Assembly (NCBI RefSeq): GCF_020882245.1
Contig: NC_083597.1
Location: 8,404,581-8,468,580, forward strand
Length of the DNA: 64,000 nt
Direction: 5' to 3'
Origin: Rhopalosiphum padi
Lineage: Eukaryota > Arthropoda > Insecta > Hemiptera > Aphididae
Shown: in pieces, positions 35,080 through 47,200 of the stretch
Layout of the letters: every line of letters begins with the position of its first letter
Position numbering within the stretch: position 1 is the stretch's first letter
The notes under the pieces: generated by a model
Databases searched by the model: none
Seen by the model: only the letters and a program-made list of their open reading frames with translations
Told to the model about the DNA's origin: nothing
Program-made: the position numbers and the translations under genes

Positions 35080-35905
35080 TAATAATATTATTATAATAAG
35101 TACACCGTCGACAGTCCACCGATAGCATCAGCCCGCGCGCTCATAAGATATCGTCATAATATTATACACCGTCATCCTTATTTTACCGTGCTTAATTATA
35201 TGTACGTTCGCGCTTTCATAATATGCACACGAACGTAAGGACTGTTTGTTCTAAGTTGTATTATAAAAAATAATATATTACACGTGTGCTTTCCGTAGGC
35301 CCCGCGCCCCTGCGTAGGCATCGTTAATAATTGGTTTCGATATACTTGTGTGCCGTACACGTCTTACTAGAGGTGCATCCATCGTCGTCTTCAATATCAG
35401 CTACTGCTGTGTCACACCGGGTGTGTCTTGTCGTAAACCGTAAACGGATAAACATAATGTGGAAATGTTAATCTAATATTATTATATCGTTATTATATTG
35501 ATTACATTGTACCCATTATATTTATTATGTGTACGTTGATTGCATCATCCGTAGATGGTGTTCCCGTACGATCGTTATCGACGTTCCTTATTTGTATCGT
35601 TGCGAGTTGCGATAATGTAGTATGTACGCCGGGATGACGAACCACTGCAAGCGTTTAATTATTTCGGTCATTTCATTATTTGTCGTCAGACGTTCGTCCC
35701 CGACACCTACTTTATTCTTATTCACTATTCAGTTATTCTTTGATTTGTATTGTAGTGATGCCGGACACTTGATATTTCTTTATTATTATTTTTCATTTTT
35801 ATTATACCACATAATAAACAGCTGTATATGGTGTATACAGATTCTCTCTACATATTGCGTCTGTTCAGGCTTCAACCTTTTAAGATTCCAACAGTTTTGG
35901 TAAGT
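35080..35905 (+). promoter_or_regulatory. CpG-richer stretch with candidate first-exon donor
   Basis: Many CpG steps (for example CAGCCCGCGCGCTCATAAG) distinguish it from the flanks. A strong donor consensus, TTTTG|GTAAGTAAAAT, lies near 35899. This could be a host promoter with a non-coding first exon reading towards the Harbinger element. No coding exon can be joined to it in this window, and a long open frame across it (35622-35903) has no recognisable domain. Confidence 0.3.
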
Positions 35906-36500
35906 AAAATCTCAAGTTATTTAAGTTGTATTTAAGTTTATTATAAGGACATGAACGACACACACACACACTACACACATAATATTATATTGTTGCGTCT
36001 TACATACATACTATACATGTATTGCCTATCAAATTTACGTTTGTCAGAAACTCAGAGTTTTCAGAACCAAATATTTAATGTTTTCATTAATATACCGGGT
36101 CCACACAGTCGTTATAAAGATTATTATTTTGTTGCTGTTACATTGTATTGTCTGTGTTATGAAAAGATCAATTTACCTACGTTTTATTATGTTTCTATGG
36201 GTGCGTTCGTCTTGGATGCTTTTGCGATTACAGTGCTAACGATAACGATACCGATATGAACCGTTCGTCTTGGCATAAGCGCTATTTTTTTTATAGTAAG
36301 CAATATTATGTAAGCACCAAGACGAACGCAATTTATTATTCGTGCGCGATCATTTCAATGTTATCATTTTATGAGTTATCACGTTAACGTATTTTTATTT
36401 AACTTTACTATTCACTCAATATTCAAAATAATTATTATAAATTCTAATTAGTATTTAGTAATATTGTAATAACTAATAGCCAATAGGTACCTAATTATTA

Positions 36501-38115
36501 ATGGATGACCTTAATGAAGAAGAGTTAGTTGGTCTAGCTTTACAACTAGTTGAAGATGTTATATTTTTTTCTTCGTCAGAAGAAAGTGAGGATGATGATG
36601 ATCATAACTTTGAACTTGCAGTGCCCTTTGTGACTGCCAAAAATACAATCCCTAGAATGGAAAATTATGTAGAACATATTGTACCTCAATTCGACGATGG
36701 ACAATTCAAGTCCCATTTCCGGTTTTTACTTTAATTATTCAAATTATTGTTATAACTTATAAGCATTAGAACTTTTCTCGAATATTTTTTAAAATTATTT
36801 GTATAAATAATTTATAGAATGCTCCCGGAAACATTTGAATTTATATTGAAAATAATTGCACCGAAATTGGTTAGGAAAAAACCTGGCTGTCCAACTATTC
36901 AACCTAATAAACAGTTTCTTATAGCGATTTGGAAAATGGCAACCCCAGATTCATACAGGTTTACTTTTTAAGTTACTATTAGAATTAAAAATTAGTTGTT
37001 TTATGTCACATAAGTTTACAGGTCAATTTGTGAAAAATTTGATGTAGGGAAAGCAACTGCATTGAAATGTGTGAGAAGAGTGGTTAATGCTTTAGACACA
37101 CTAACACCAGCTTTTATTGCATGACCTAATGAGGAAAGATCAATAGTAATTAGAAATGGATTTTTTGCCACCAGTAACTTTCCTAATGTCCTCGGTGCAA
37201 TAGATGGAACCCATATTAATATACCTGCACCTCATGATCATTCAGAGTCTTATGTGAACAGAAAAGGTCACCATTCGATACAACTTCAAGTATGTTATGT
37301 TATTGTTTGATCTAAGTTATCACTTATCAGTTGTTCGTTGAATCTTCATTTATAAATTTTCACTAACAATCAAGCATAAACACTGAACTAAATCTTCAAT
37401 TTTTAAATTTTGGAAAAATTAACCTTATACCTATGACTGTGCTTAGGTGACCATTCAATTAATTTTAAATAACACTTAAAAACTTTAAACTTTAAATGGC
37501 TGTGTATACGGCGGTTTGTGTAGTTGAATTAAATACCAATTTAATCATTAAAATTGAATAAATATTAATATGTTTTTATAGGCCGTTTGTGACCATCAGT
37601 GTAAATTTATTCACTGTTATGCAGGAAACGTTGGTTCAGTTCATGACCAACGAGTGTTTCGCTTGTCTGATTTAAACGAGGACATACACAACCCTACAAA
37701 ATTTCCTAACAACTCTCATATTATTGGTGATGCAGCCTACACATTGCACAAACGCCTATTGGTACCTTACCGTGATAATGGACATCTTACTGAAAAACAG
37801 GAAAACTTCAATTTTTGTCATTCTTCTGCAAGAATGGCAATTGAAAGGTCATTTGGATTGCTTAAAGGACGTTTTCGCAGTCTTCTCACCACACTTGCTA
37901 TGGAGCGTGTTGATCTCATTCCAAAATATATTATAGCATGCTGTGTATTACACAATATATGTTTATTAAAGAATGATGATTTTTCAAGTACAGTTGAGTT
38001 ATTACCAGAAGCTGTACAAGATCATAACCAAATAGGAGGCAATGTTGCTGTAAACCGATTAGGTGTGATTAAGAGAGATGATATTTGTGAACGATTGTCT
38101 ATTCGTAATGTATAA
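36501..38115 (+). pseudogene. Harbinger transposase, one nonsense codon
   Basis: Four exons join in frame: 36501-36721, 36818-36958, 37022-37289 and 37582-38115, each with GT/AG borders. The protein starts MDDLNEEELVGLALQLVED with an acidic Ser/Asp stretch. It continues MLPETFEFILKIIAPKLV and GCPTIQPNKQFLIAIWKMA, then a helix-turn-helix-like ICEKFDVGKATALKCVRRVV. The DDE catalytic core follows: first Asp in VLGAIDGTHINIP, second Asp in IIGDAAYTLHKRLLVPYRD, Glu in ARMAIERSFGLLKGRFR. A TGA at 37122-37124 stands where relatives usually have Trp. Apart from that codon the gene looks complete, so it was probably active recently. The product would cut at the TIRs with the Myb partner. Confidence 0.9.
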
Positions 38116-38119
38116 TTGA

Positions 38120-39180
38120 AATATGTATTTTTTAAACCTTAAAAATTCTGATTGTAGTGGCATATACTTACTTGTTAAACATATTAATCACTGCATCAAA
38201 CTTAAATGGATGTACTTATATTAAAAATAAAAATAAGATAGTTGTGATTAATTGGCTTTGAAAGTATATTATAATATTATCTTCTTCTACATTATATGAA
38301 TTCGTGATTTTGGAAATGAAGGATAAATAGCTTTTGTTTTCAGCCAACCATGTTTTTGAATATTATACAAATTTTATACAAATAATTAATAATAATAATA
38401 ATAATTTTTTTCAAATTACCAACTAAAAGCCACTTGTCTTTGAATTTATCCAATACCTTAAATTTCCAAATACACAAATGTAGACTATTAGTGACCCACA
38501 CAAACTTAAAAACTAAAACCTAAATGTCCAAAAATAATATGTTTGTGATACTACTGGTAAATCTGAGTAATCATTTTTAAACCATAACACAAGTGAATTA
38601 AAATATTTCTTAAATTTTATTTGTGAGTATAATAGTGCTTTTAAAATGATATTTGTTGGTGCCACAGAGATCGTGAATAATAATAATATGCCAACTTTTA
38701 AAATAAGAGGACCACTGTATCATAGGATAGGATCTTTGATATCAAAACCAAATGAACAAGCCAAATTTTTACAAATTCATTTTATTGGATATGAAGAACA
38801 ACAGTGCAGTTAGGTCAGAGAGTGGGTCAGCTAGTATAACATAAAAAGAACAAATTAAAACATAACAGTCTGTCTTAATGTTTTTACTTAATTTTATTAA
38901 TCAACATTAAAATAACACACTTTTAAAAAGTCTTTTTGTTAACAATGAATAATACATAATTAGTCTTTAATCTCAAAAACAATAACAATTCAAATTATAA
39001 GGTAAAAAAAAGTAAAATAGAGAATGAGCAACACATCTTGTTTTTTAAAAATAAAATAACATATATTTAACAAGTCTTTTTGTTAACAATGAATAATACA
39101 TAATTTTTAATCTCAAAAACAATAACAATTTAAATTATAAAAGGTAAAAAAGTAATCAAAATAGATAATGAATAATATAT
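38120..39180. repeat. Harbinger inter-gene region with a 144-bp tandem duplication
   Basis: The segment AAGTCTTTTTGTTAACAATG plus the following ~110 bp (ending AACAATAACAATT...AAATTATAA..GGTAAAAAA) occurs near 38928 and again near 39072. It lies between the convergent 3' ends of the transposase and Myb genes, so both 3' UTRs may contain it. Confidence 0.7.
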
Positions 39181-40099
39181 CATATACTATTTTCCAAAAC
39201 AGCAACTATTCTTGCTAGAAGACCAAGAGCCTCTTTTTTTGTTCTATTTTTTCTACATGTCTCTTTTCTCTACTTTCCTCTGATATTTTTCTGTTTTCTT
39301 CAATAGCAAATATAACCTTATCCACAGAAGGCATTTAATTTAATTTTTTCCTTGGTTGGTCATAAGTATTGGAATTAACAGTAAGAACGGAAAAGTATTC
39401 TGGTTCAGAATTAACTCTTTTTCCAGAGGATGATGCATTGGCAACTAGTGATATATAAGGCTTAGAACCAATCAAACTATCCAATAAATCGAAATAAGCC
39501 CATGTTCGAGTTCCATTCCCAGACTTACCATTGTGGTCCTTCATAGATTTGTAAGTTCTTTTTAAACCACCAAATTTTGACTGACATTGTAACATGATGG
39601 TTTTTTTTCATCAATGCTTCAGCTATATTTTGCCAATTTTTTTTTTGAGATATACGCCCCGAATAGAAATCCTCAGCTCTTTTTCTATATTCTTCTACAA
39701 GAAGCAGTATTGCCTCATGAGGCCACTTAAAAATATTATTTTCAGTCTCAGTATTTATATTGTTTACCATTGAAGTTTCATTTGGTTCAAACGTTTCATC
39801 AAATATAACTTCGTCCATAAATCTGCTATATTTAGCCTTATTTAAAATTTTTTGCCCAAATGCTGAATCTAAAAAGACAAATAGCTATACTATATAGCAT
39901 TCCTTTTATAATACAACAAATTATACTATGAGTTTTATTGAACTAGATAAATTTGTACTTCAATTTTTCTAAAGTATTTTTTGAGGACATTGAAGAGCTC
40001 CCTGTTTTAATCGTTAACAGACTAACAGACACCAAATAGGTCAGGTAGTTGAAAATTAAATAGAAACTAGTAATGTTAATATTGGTCAAGTAATATATA

Positions 40100-42534
40100 T
40101 GTTACGGTAAATGATGTTAAATGGAAATTAACGTAATTCACCGGTTATTAACGTTATTTACCAAATACACAGGTAATTATCGTTATAAACCGGATAATCA
40201 CATTAATGACCAAATACACAGGTAATTGTTGTTATAGACCAGATATGCACGTGAATCTCAAATACCTACTACAAAATAGGTATTTTTAAAAATAGAAAAA
40301 ATGCTTTATTATTTTTTATTTGTTTTTACAATTTGTACTCCCATGACATTTATTATTACATAATTTTTCAGCCCCACGGCAGGCACAACGTTTATTATTA
40401 CAACCAGTCTTGCAATGGCAACGCTGGTACCCTTGAGGGCCCGCAACCGAACTATTACTAGCTGCTTCCCTCAGTGTCAACTGTCTATCACCTGCTAATT
40501 TTATCACATTGTACATGTCTAATAGATTTTCTTCGCAAGCAGCTATTTCTTGGCGTGTGTAATTATATTTAAGAAAACCATGTTCCGTACCTATAAAATA
40601 ATTAAACAATTTTTAATTTTAATAATATATTTTTTCATTAAGAATTAACTTACAGAGTTTGTATAAGTCATGTTCAACTTGGGTGACAACTGCCAGTATA
40701 TTTCGCGGAGAACCACGAGCTCTATCAACGTCCGGTATAGTTACACGTACAGTTGTGCCTATTTCAAGCTGAGGAAACTTTTCTTTGGAAAGTTTCATCA
40801 TTTTCTCTCCTTGTTTTTCTAAATTTTTTTTTGAATTTTTACGTGCAATACAAATATTTTCTTGACGATCATCTAAAAAATATTAAAAATAATTTTTAAA
40901 TATTAATAATTTATTGTTAAATAATTAAAAAATATTTAAGTACCAAGTTCCGAATTTTTTTCTACGATTTCTATGATTTAATTTCCGATTTCGTCTTCTT
41001 CGGTGATTGGTTCATTGGTTATTTTTTCTAAATCTTCTTCCGTAATGACCTCTTTTATTTCATCGTTTGGAAGATTAGACGACATTAAACCAATTCTAGC
41101 CGTGCAGCCAAACATCGCTTCATATGGCGTTCTACCTATGCCTAATATGTAAATAATTAACATTAAAAAAAAACAATTTTTATTAACTATTAATAAAAAT
41201 AAGTTAAATGTTAATAGTACCTGAATGAAAAGCTCTATTTTTTTAAACTGAATAAATCTTAATGCCGATGGCCAATCGGAACTATTATTATCACCCATCC
41301 AAGCAGCTAGCATTTCTTGGACGTCTCTATTGGCTCGTTCAACTGACCCCTGACTTTGACTATGTCTTGGCTTTCCGTGAACGATTTTGACTTCATTCCA
41401 CATTATATGAAGTTCATTAATCACCGAATTAACGAATTCTCTCCCGTTATCGGATTGCAATATTGCAGGTGCCCCAAATAACGTATAAATATCGATAAGA
41501 TTATAAGCGATTTCTTCAGCGCGTTTTGATTTTAAGGGTTTCAATATTACGTACTTAGTCAAATGATCCTGGTAATTTATTATGAAACGATAGTCATTAT
41601 AATGTTGAGATTGCATGTCTATAAGGTCAACTTGTGCCCGTGAGTTGAAAGTTGACTCTAAAATTGGTTTAGATACTAATCCTCTTCTTGGGTGCACTGC
41701 TTTTTTCTGACATTGAACACATAATTTTAAATAAACCATAACTGTTTCGTTTGTTATATTGCAATTTTTATTTTTCAGTTCTGCCATCATACGATTTCGT
41801 CCTCCGTGGCCGATGGCAGAATGTGTTTCGTGAAGAATATCAAACACTTCGTCAATTTTAACGTAATACAATACAACATTTTTTTCGTCTACTGATCTAA
41901 TAAGACGTTCTTTTCCATTTATTTTTAAAATATCGTACTTACGTACTACACGATAGTCCTTCATTGTTTTAGCTTCACCGACAGTTTTTAAACACATTTT
42001 TGATTTTTTAACTTGTTCAATAACATCATTGTAGTCTTTAGTAGACAAAAATGAGTTATTATCATCTCGTTTGCTCGTGAGAATATTTTTCAGTTTTTCG
42101 TTGAAAGTTGTGCGAACAGTTTGAATATCGATAGCCATTTTAAATAAGTGGTAAATACGACGACAGTTGTACACATACTAAAGTAATAATCTATATAAAT
42201 TTTCGTTACGTATGATATTTTCAAATGTAATCTCCACGGCTATACCGATGTTATAATATGTATAGTAATTGTATACTGTATAGGCCCAGTGTCCACCTTA
42301 TCTGTGGCCGATAAAGAGTTATTGATTTACCCAATTAGTACCACAATTAGTTTAGCGATCACTTTATCATTGCTCGTTGGACATTATTTTAAAATAAAAT
42401 TAACATTTCCCAAATCATACGGTTATTAACGTTATTCACTAGAAAATAACGATAATTCCCACATTCGTAGGTAAATAACGTAAATAACCGGCGAATAACG
42501 TTAATTTCCGATGTAACATCATTTACCGTAACAT
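40100..42534. mobile_element. Ginger-type cut-and-paste transposon, complete
   Basis: The ends TGTTACGGTAAATGATGTTA and TAACATCATTTACCGTAACA are a perfect 20-bp inverted repeat with the TGT...ACA termini of Ginger elements. The 4-bp TATA flanks both ends (40096-40099 and 42535-42538). Subterminal repeats of the form AACGTTATT and CCGGTTATTAACG recur at both ends. The single gene encodes a retrovirus-like integrase with a C-terminal cysteine-rich domain, the KRBA2-like arrangement. The element lies inside an intron of the Harbinger partner gene, so it is younger than the Harbinger insertion. Confidence 0.9.
40316..42174 (-). pseudogene. Ginger transposase (KRBA2-like integrase), nearly intact
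   Basis: Exon 1 (42174 to about 41223) begins at an ATG, with MAIDIQTVRTTFNEKLKN shortly after. It carries the HHCC zinc domain (ETHSAIGHGGRNRMM ... LCVQCQKK) and the DDE core: Asp in RAQVDLIDMQSQHYNDYRF, Asp in PAILQSDNGREFVN, Glu in SQGSVERANRDVQEML. A shift at the A7 run near 41240 precedes a donor (CAG|GTACTATT). Exon 2 (from about 41144) reads IGRTPYEAMFGCTARIGL. Exon 3 (40873-40653) reads LEIGTTVRVTIPDVDRARGS then PRNILAVVTQVEHDLYKL. Exon 4 (40592-40316) reads NYTRQEIAACEENLLD then CHCKTGCNNKRCACRGAEKL and CNNKCHGSTNCKNK, the cysteine-rich tail, then a stop. All three catalytic acids are present. One or two single-base shifts separate it from an intact gene. Confidence 0.88.
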
Positions 42535-43286
42535 ATATACATGCGTAGCCAGCTTAAAAGTTAGAAGTTGATATGAAAAAAAAATATTAAACTAACCTAG
42601 TCAAAAAAATTATATGTTTATTAATAATTACAACCAGGGTCACACATAGCAGTGGTGTGCAGACCTTTTTCAACATGTGGGTTTGAGTGGGACACAGTAC
42701 ATGCACGTACGCCATAAACATTACACATATATTATGAATATTATAGGTACTCAACAACTCAAGTTTATTTATTTCAAGTAATAATTATCAAAATATCCTA
42801 CCTACAATTTTCAAGTGTGGCCTAGGTCCCATTAGTGAGTAGTGACATTTCTGCAAGCCACTGACACATAATTTAGTGATAATACAACTTTTTTTTTTTT
42901 TAAATAAGAACTAAATATTTCATCAAAAATGTATTCAAGTATCCAACCCAATATCCCAATCCCATCTCATTTAATATTAATTTAGCTAATAAGTTTTAAC
43001 TATACCTAGTTAATAGTTATAAATACTTATGTAAAAACATGATTTTAATTTTGAGAATTAAGCTAAATTATTAATAAACTAATAAAGAATAAGATTAAAA
43101 GTTAAAACAAAATTAACGATTTAACTTTTAACTTTTTAACAAGTTAATGCACTTTTACATTTCATTTTCAACCCCTTTCTTATTTCAAACTGTATCTAAT
43201 ATTTTTATGTCTTATCTATCAGAGGTAGAATTGCAGGTGACTAATTAATAAATTAATCAAAATCCGCTCAATAACGACATAGGTAC
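42535..43286. other. rest of the Harbinger partner-gene intron
   Basis: AT-rich sequence between the Ginger right end and exon 1 of the Myb-type gene. It contains a short scrap, CAGTGGTGTGCAGACC, resembling a hAT terminus. No coding exon is seen. Confidence 0.4.
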
Positions 43287-44258
43287 CTGTCTAAACGCTT
43301 TGCTTCTTCAGGCGTCATTTCCACAATGTAATGTGACTCATCATCACCATCTATAATTGTCACTTTCATCTTCGAATTATATAAATAATGACTTCAGTGC
43401 TAAGTTAAAACTTATTACTAATTAACATCTAGCTATTCTAGTTAACCGTTCAAGCTTGAAGCTAGTAATTTATGAAAACATTTTCAATGTTACTATCATT
43501 ATTCCGTAATCGTTATCACTAACAAACGCTTTAGTCCGTTCGTCAACACCCCAAAGCGCTGGCGCTTTGGCCGCACTACCTATTTTATGAAATCGTTTGT
43601 GAGCGCGAAACAATGACGTAGCTACAGTATTCATGACGTCACGGTTATAGTCTGAGCGTTTCAATGTGCCAAGCCGAACGACACTGAAGCACTGATAAGC
43701 ACTTATAACGTAAAAAGCGTCTAAGACGAACGCACCCTATGTCGTATGCGGACCTGACATTAAAATAACGCAGTGACTATTTTCACGTCCTGTCTCCTGA
43801 TTGGACGTAATATTAATACTAATAGTATAACTGATATCAATTACCATAATTGATAAGTGCCACTTATTTATATTTTATAAGTATCTTATAGATGTAATAT
43901 GATAATATAACATTTCCCGCATAAATTTAAATATTTGAATAATATAATTATTATATACTTATTTGTACTAAAGATTTGTATAGTACGAAAATCTTTTTTT
44001 TTTGTATTACAACGGATCAACATAAAATTAATTGAAATGGTATTATATATAGCAATTATGAATTAAAAATGGAATTACCAGTGACATTTAATTGATGTCT
44101 TGATGATAATAGTTATATGACTTTTAGACTTTAGTATACATTGACTACACAACTGACAACTGACTTATTCATAATTTTTATTATTTTATTACACAATTGA
44201 CATATATATTATATAAATTTTATTATCATATTTATATATATTTTTTTAATTCCACAAA

Positions 44259-47200
44259 ATGGACAACTATGTAAATGCTGAGAATCAAGTAAGACTGTCT
44301 ATGAATTTGTGAATTAATTATCTATATTAATACTTAATTATTACCCCAGTCTTTGGACCTTGAAATTGGCAAGGAAATTTCTTCTCTTGTTGAGTTGGAA
44401 AATGCTATTTCAAAGTATGAAAGTGAAACCATGTCCAACTTCACAATGTTTAGTTCTAGGACCATTGAAGGTGCTAGAAAAAAAGGTTTAAAAAGGCACA
44501 TAAATCCGATTTTGGAATATGCTGCTCTTGATTATAGGTGTGTAAGAAGTGGGGAGTACAAAATTCAGTCAACAGGTCTTCGGCCACAACAAAGGTATAA
44601 TTATAGGAATTATGTAACTAAATGTTTAAAACATCTTGGTTTTGATATTTATATTCGATTCTAGTTCTTTTCGTTCAAATTGCCCCGTGTTTTTGACTGT
44701 TAGACCTAATAATTGTGGAGAAAAATTAGTTATTAAAAGTTTTGTTCGTGAACACAATCATATATGTAGCAAGGTAAATAGTTAACAAAATAATAATAGA
44801 AATTGTAAATAAATTTAAGTGTAATAAAAAAAAAAAATATTTATTGTAGGCAATGTATGATTACTATCCCAAGCAAAGACGACTAGATACTGATTCTAAA
44901 ATTATGGCATCGAAATTCAAAATGATTTGATGAAGACGCACAATAAAATAGTAACTTTAAAAGACATTCATAATTTGGTCATATCCAAGTCACCAGCATT
45001 GGATGCCTTCAAAGTTTTGGCAACTAGCTATGAAGGAACTGACTCAACCTTAAATATATTAAAAAATGAAAAAAATGAGCTCAAAGCAATATTTTATCTG
45101 GACAAAGAAATTCAAAGAATATTTTCTTTGTGTCCTGAGGTATTGTTTGTAGATGCCATATATAAAGTTAATGACTTAAGAATGCCTCTCTACGTTTTTT
45201 TAGGTATTTATCATTACAGCTATTAATTCATTAATAACTAAATATAACCAACTGCTTTTTTTTTTTGTCCTCAACATGACTATAGTGGTTGACAGTAACG
45301 GCCTAAGTGAAATTGTTGGTTTTTGTCTTCTGACCAGTGAAGACCAGGAAAATGTGTCAGATATGGCCACAACATTTAAAAAACATAATCCTCAATGGAA
45401 AAATATTAAATGCATAATGGCGGACAAGGATTTTACTGAAAGAAATGTGTTTAAACAACAATTTTCAGGTTCACAAATTTTGATTTGCATTTTCCATTGT
45501 TTGAGGTCAATGTCCCGGGAAATAACCTCTGAAAAAATTAAAATTATCTCTGGTAAGACGTATTTAAAGAACCTAAATGCATTAGTTTTAATGAATTTTG
45601 TATGTAGAAGAAAGAGCTAAGTGCTTGGAAATAATACAAAGCATTGTTTATGCAAAAAATGCAATTCATTATGATGAAATCCACAAGAAACTTGAAGGCA
45701 CAAATATAAAGTCAGTAATCGATTACTTTAATAAAAATTGGCACGGTATCAGAATAGAATGGGTTATATATTTCCAATCCAAATTTATGACTCTTGGTAT
45801 ATTTTTTCTATATGTTAATACTGTCAAGTTAGGTTTCAACTATGTACTTCTTATTTTATTGTTTTATGAAATCGAACAAATAATCGACTAGAAAGTATAA
45901 ACTAAAAAATTACCCAAGTAGTAACTAAATTTTCAAGATTAGATCAATTATTTCAAGGTATATGAAAGTATGGTTTTCAATTTTTATTTATTTATCATAA
46001 TAATATATGAATTTATAGGGTTAGAGATGTTAATAGTAACCCTACGGACCGAACGAGACTACATTGCCACCGAATGTTTTTCCAAAACTCCAAGTTTTCT
46101 AGCTGGATTAACTTCAGAGATAAAACAATTGTTTTGGTATTTAACACCATATGCATTTAGTTTAGTACAATCAAAATTAAACAGCATAGATCAAGTTAAA
46201 GTTATACCACATATTAGTTTAACAGGCGTTGTTAATTCTGGAGAAGGTACCTTAAACGTAACTACAACAACATGTGAGTGCTCATTTATAACAAGTATGT
46301 GTCTTCCGGGCCACCAAATATTCAGATTGAGGAAGATTTATGACCTCTCATTATACTGTCCAGAGTTATGCACAGATAGGTGGACTAGAAAGTATTACTA
46401 GAATGTATGTAGGGTAATTCCTTCAATGACTGTACCCAACATCACGGAGCAAAACTGTGTTAATGTCGTTACTGTAAGCACAAAAAAACGTATTTATAAT
46501 CAGCACGAAAAATTTCAATATGCATATACACAAGCAAAAAGATTGGCTTCTTTGGCTTCTGGTACAGAGTTTCAAAAACGCTTAAAGTTGTTAAACTTGA
46601 TTGCCAATGCTTGAGAGACAAATCAAGAAGTTAACCTTGATGGTTTGTCATCTCAAGAGTCACTAAACGAGACTGAAGATTTAATAATAAATGAGCCTGA
46701 ACAGCTACTTAATGAGTTACCAATACTACCACCTAGAATTCCCAAAAGGGGCCGTCCCAAAGGTAATTCTAAATGTTTAATGGTATAGTTACACTTAGAT
46801 ATATTATTACTTTTATTTACTATTTATTATGTATTATTTATTAACCTTACCTAGGTAACGATAAAACAGCAATTGGCATTCCAAAAAAAAGAAAGATTGT
46901 TTCTGTTGGGTTGGTTTCATTTCACAAACTACCATTACAACTGAAACAATGTCAAATGTTGAAATGGATAGTTGACGAAGAATTGACAATGCTTGCAATG
47001 GATAATAAAAAAATGATCAGCAAAAAGATGTAGAACGCATACCTGAAAGAGTGTCAAATTCTATAATTGATGACACTATAGCTTTAGGAGAAATAAAACA
47101 ATTTTTTACAGCAGATGGATGGACTGCTGTCCAAAAAATCATCAACATTAAAAAGCAACATCCATCTTGATTATGTCCTGTGTGTTCAGAAGATTCTTCC

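Larger units (their letters stand above)
39180..43369 (-). pseudogene. Harbinger Myb/SANT-type partner gene, split by the Ginger insertion in an intron
   Basis: Exon 1 (43287-43369) starts MKVTIIDGDDESHYIVEMTP, then EEAKRLD, and ends at donor GTACCT. The main exon begins after TTGTCTTTTTAG near 39871 with SAFGQKILNKAKYSRFMDEV. It continues KWPHEAILLLVEEYRKRAED and KKNWQNIAEALMKK, then in a shifted frame CQSKFGGLKRTYKSMKDHNG and TRTWAYFDLLDSL. This is the Myb-like trihelix pattern of Harbinger partners. The C-terminal part reads SREKRHVEKIEQKK then EALGLLARIVAVLENSI to a stop near 39180. The frame changes fall at A/T runs (A8 near 39600, A7 near 39235). Exon 1 does not join the 39.8-kb exon in phase, so an exon is missing or shifted. 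The partner normally helps carry the transposase to the nucleus and bind DNA. Confidence 0.7.
36199..43737. mobile_element. PIF/Harbinger transposon carrying a nested Ginger element
   Basis: The left end GGGTGCGTTCGTCTTGGATG and the right end CGTCTAAGACGAACGCACCC are inverted repeats. The 3-bp TAT flanks both ends (36196-36198 and 43738-43740), and three-base duplications are usual for this superfamily. It has the two-gene arrangement of Harbinger elements: a DDE transposase on the plus strand and a Myb/SANT-type DNA-binding partner on the minus strand, convergent. Subtracting the nested Ginger (40100-42534), the element is about 5.1 kb. A subterminal inverted repeat (CGTTCGTCTTGG at 36262, CCAAGACGAACG at 36317) may be an additional transposase-binding site. 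Confidence 0.9.

Noticed and set aside
35951..36259. 102-codon frame ending at the Harbinger left TIR
   Set aside because: It crosses the element border at 36199 and contains the TIR, so it cannot be one conserved gene.
37724..37936. Open frame of 70 codons overlapping the Harbinger transposase
   Set aside because: It is a shadow frame of exon 4, whose own frame carries the DDE motifs.
40978..42174. Integrase from a Polinton/Maverick or LTR element
   Set aside because: There is no polymerase, protease, capsid or RT. The gene is bounded by 20-bp TGTTACGG inverted repeats and carries the cysteine-rich tail of Ginger/KRBA2-type proteins.
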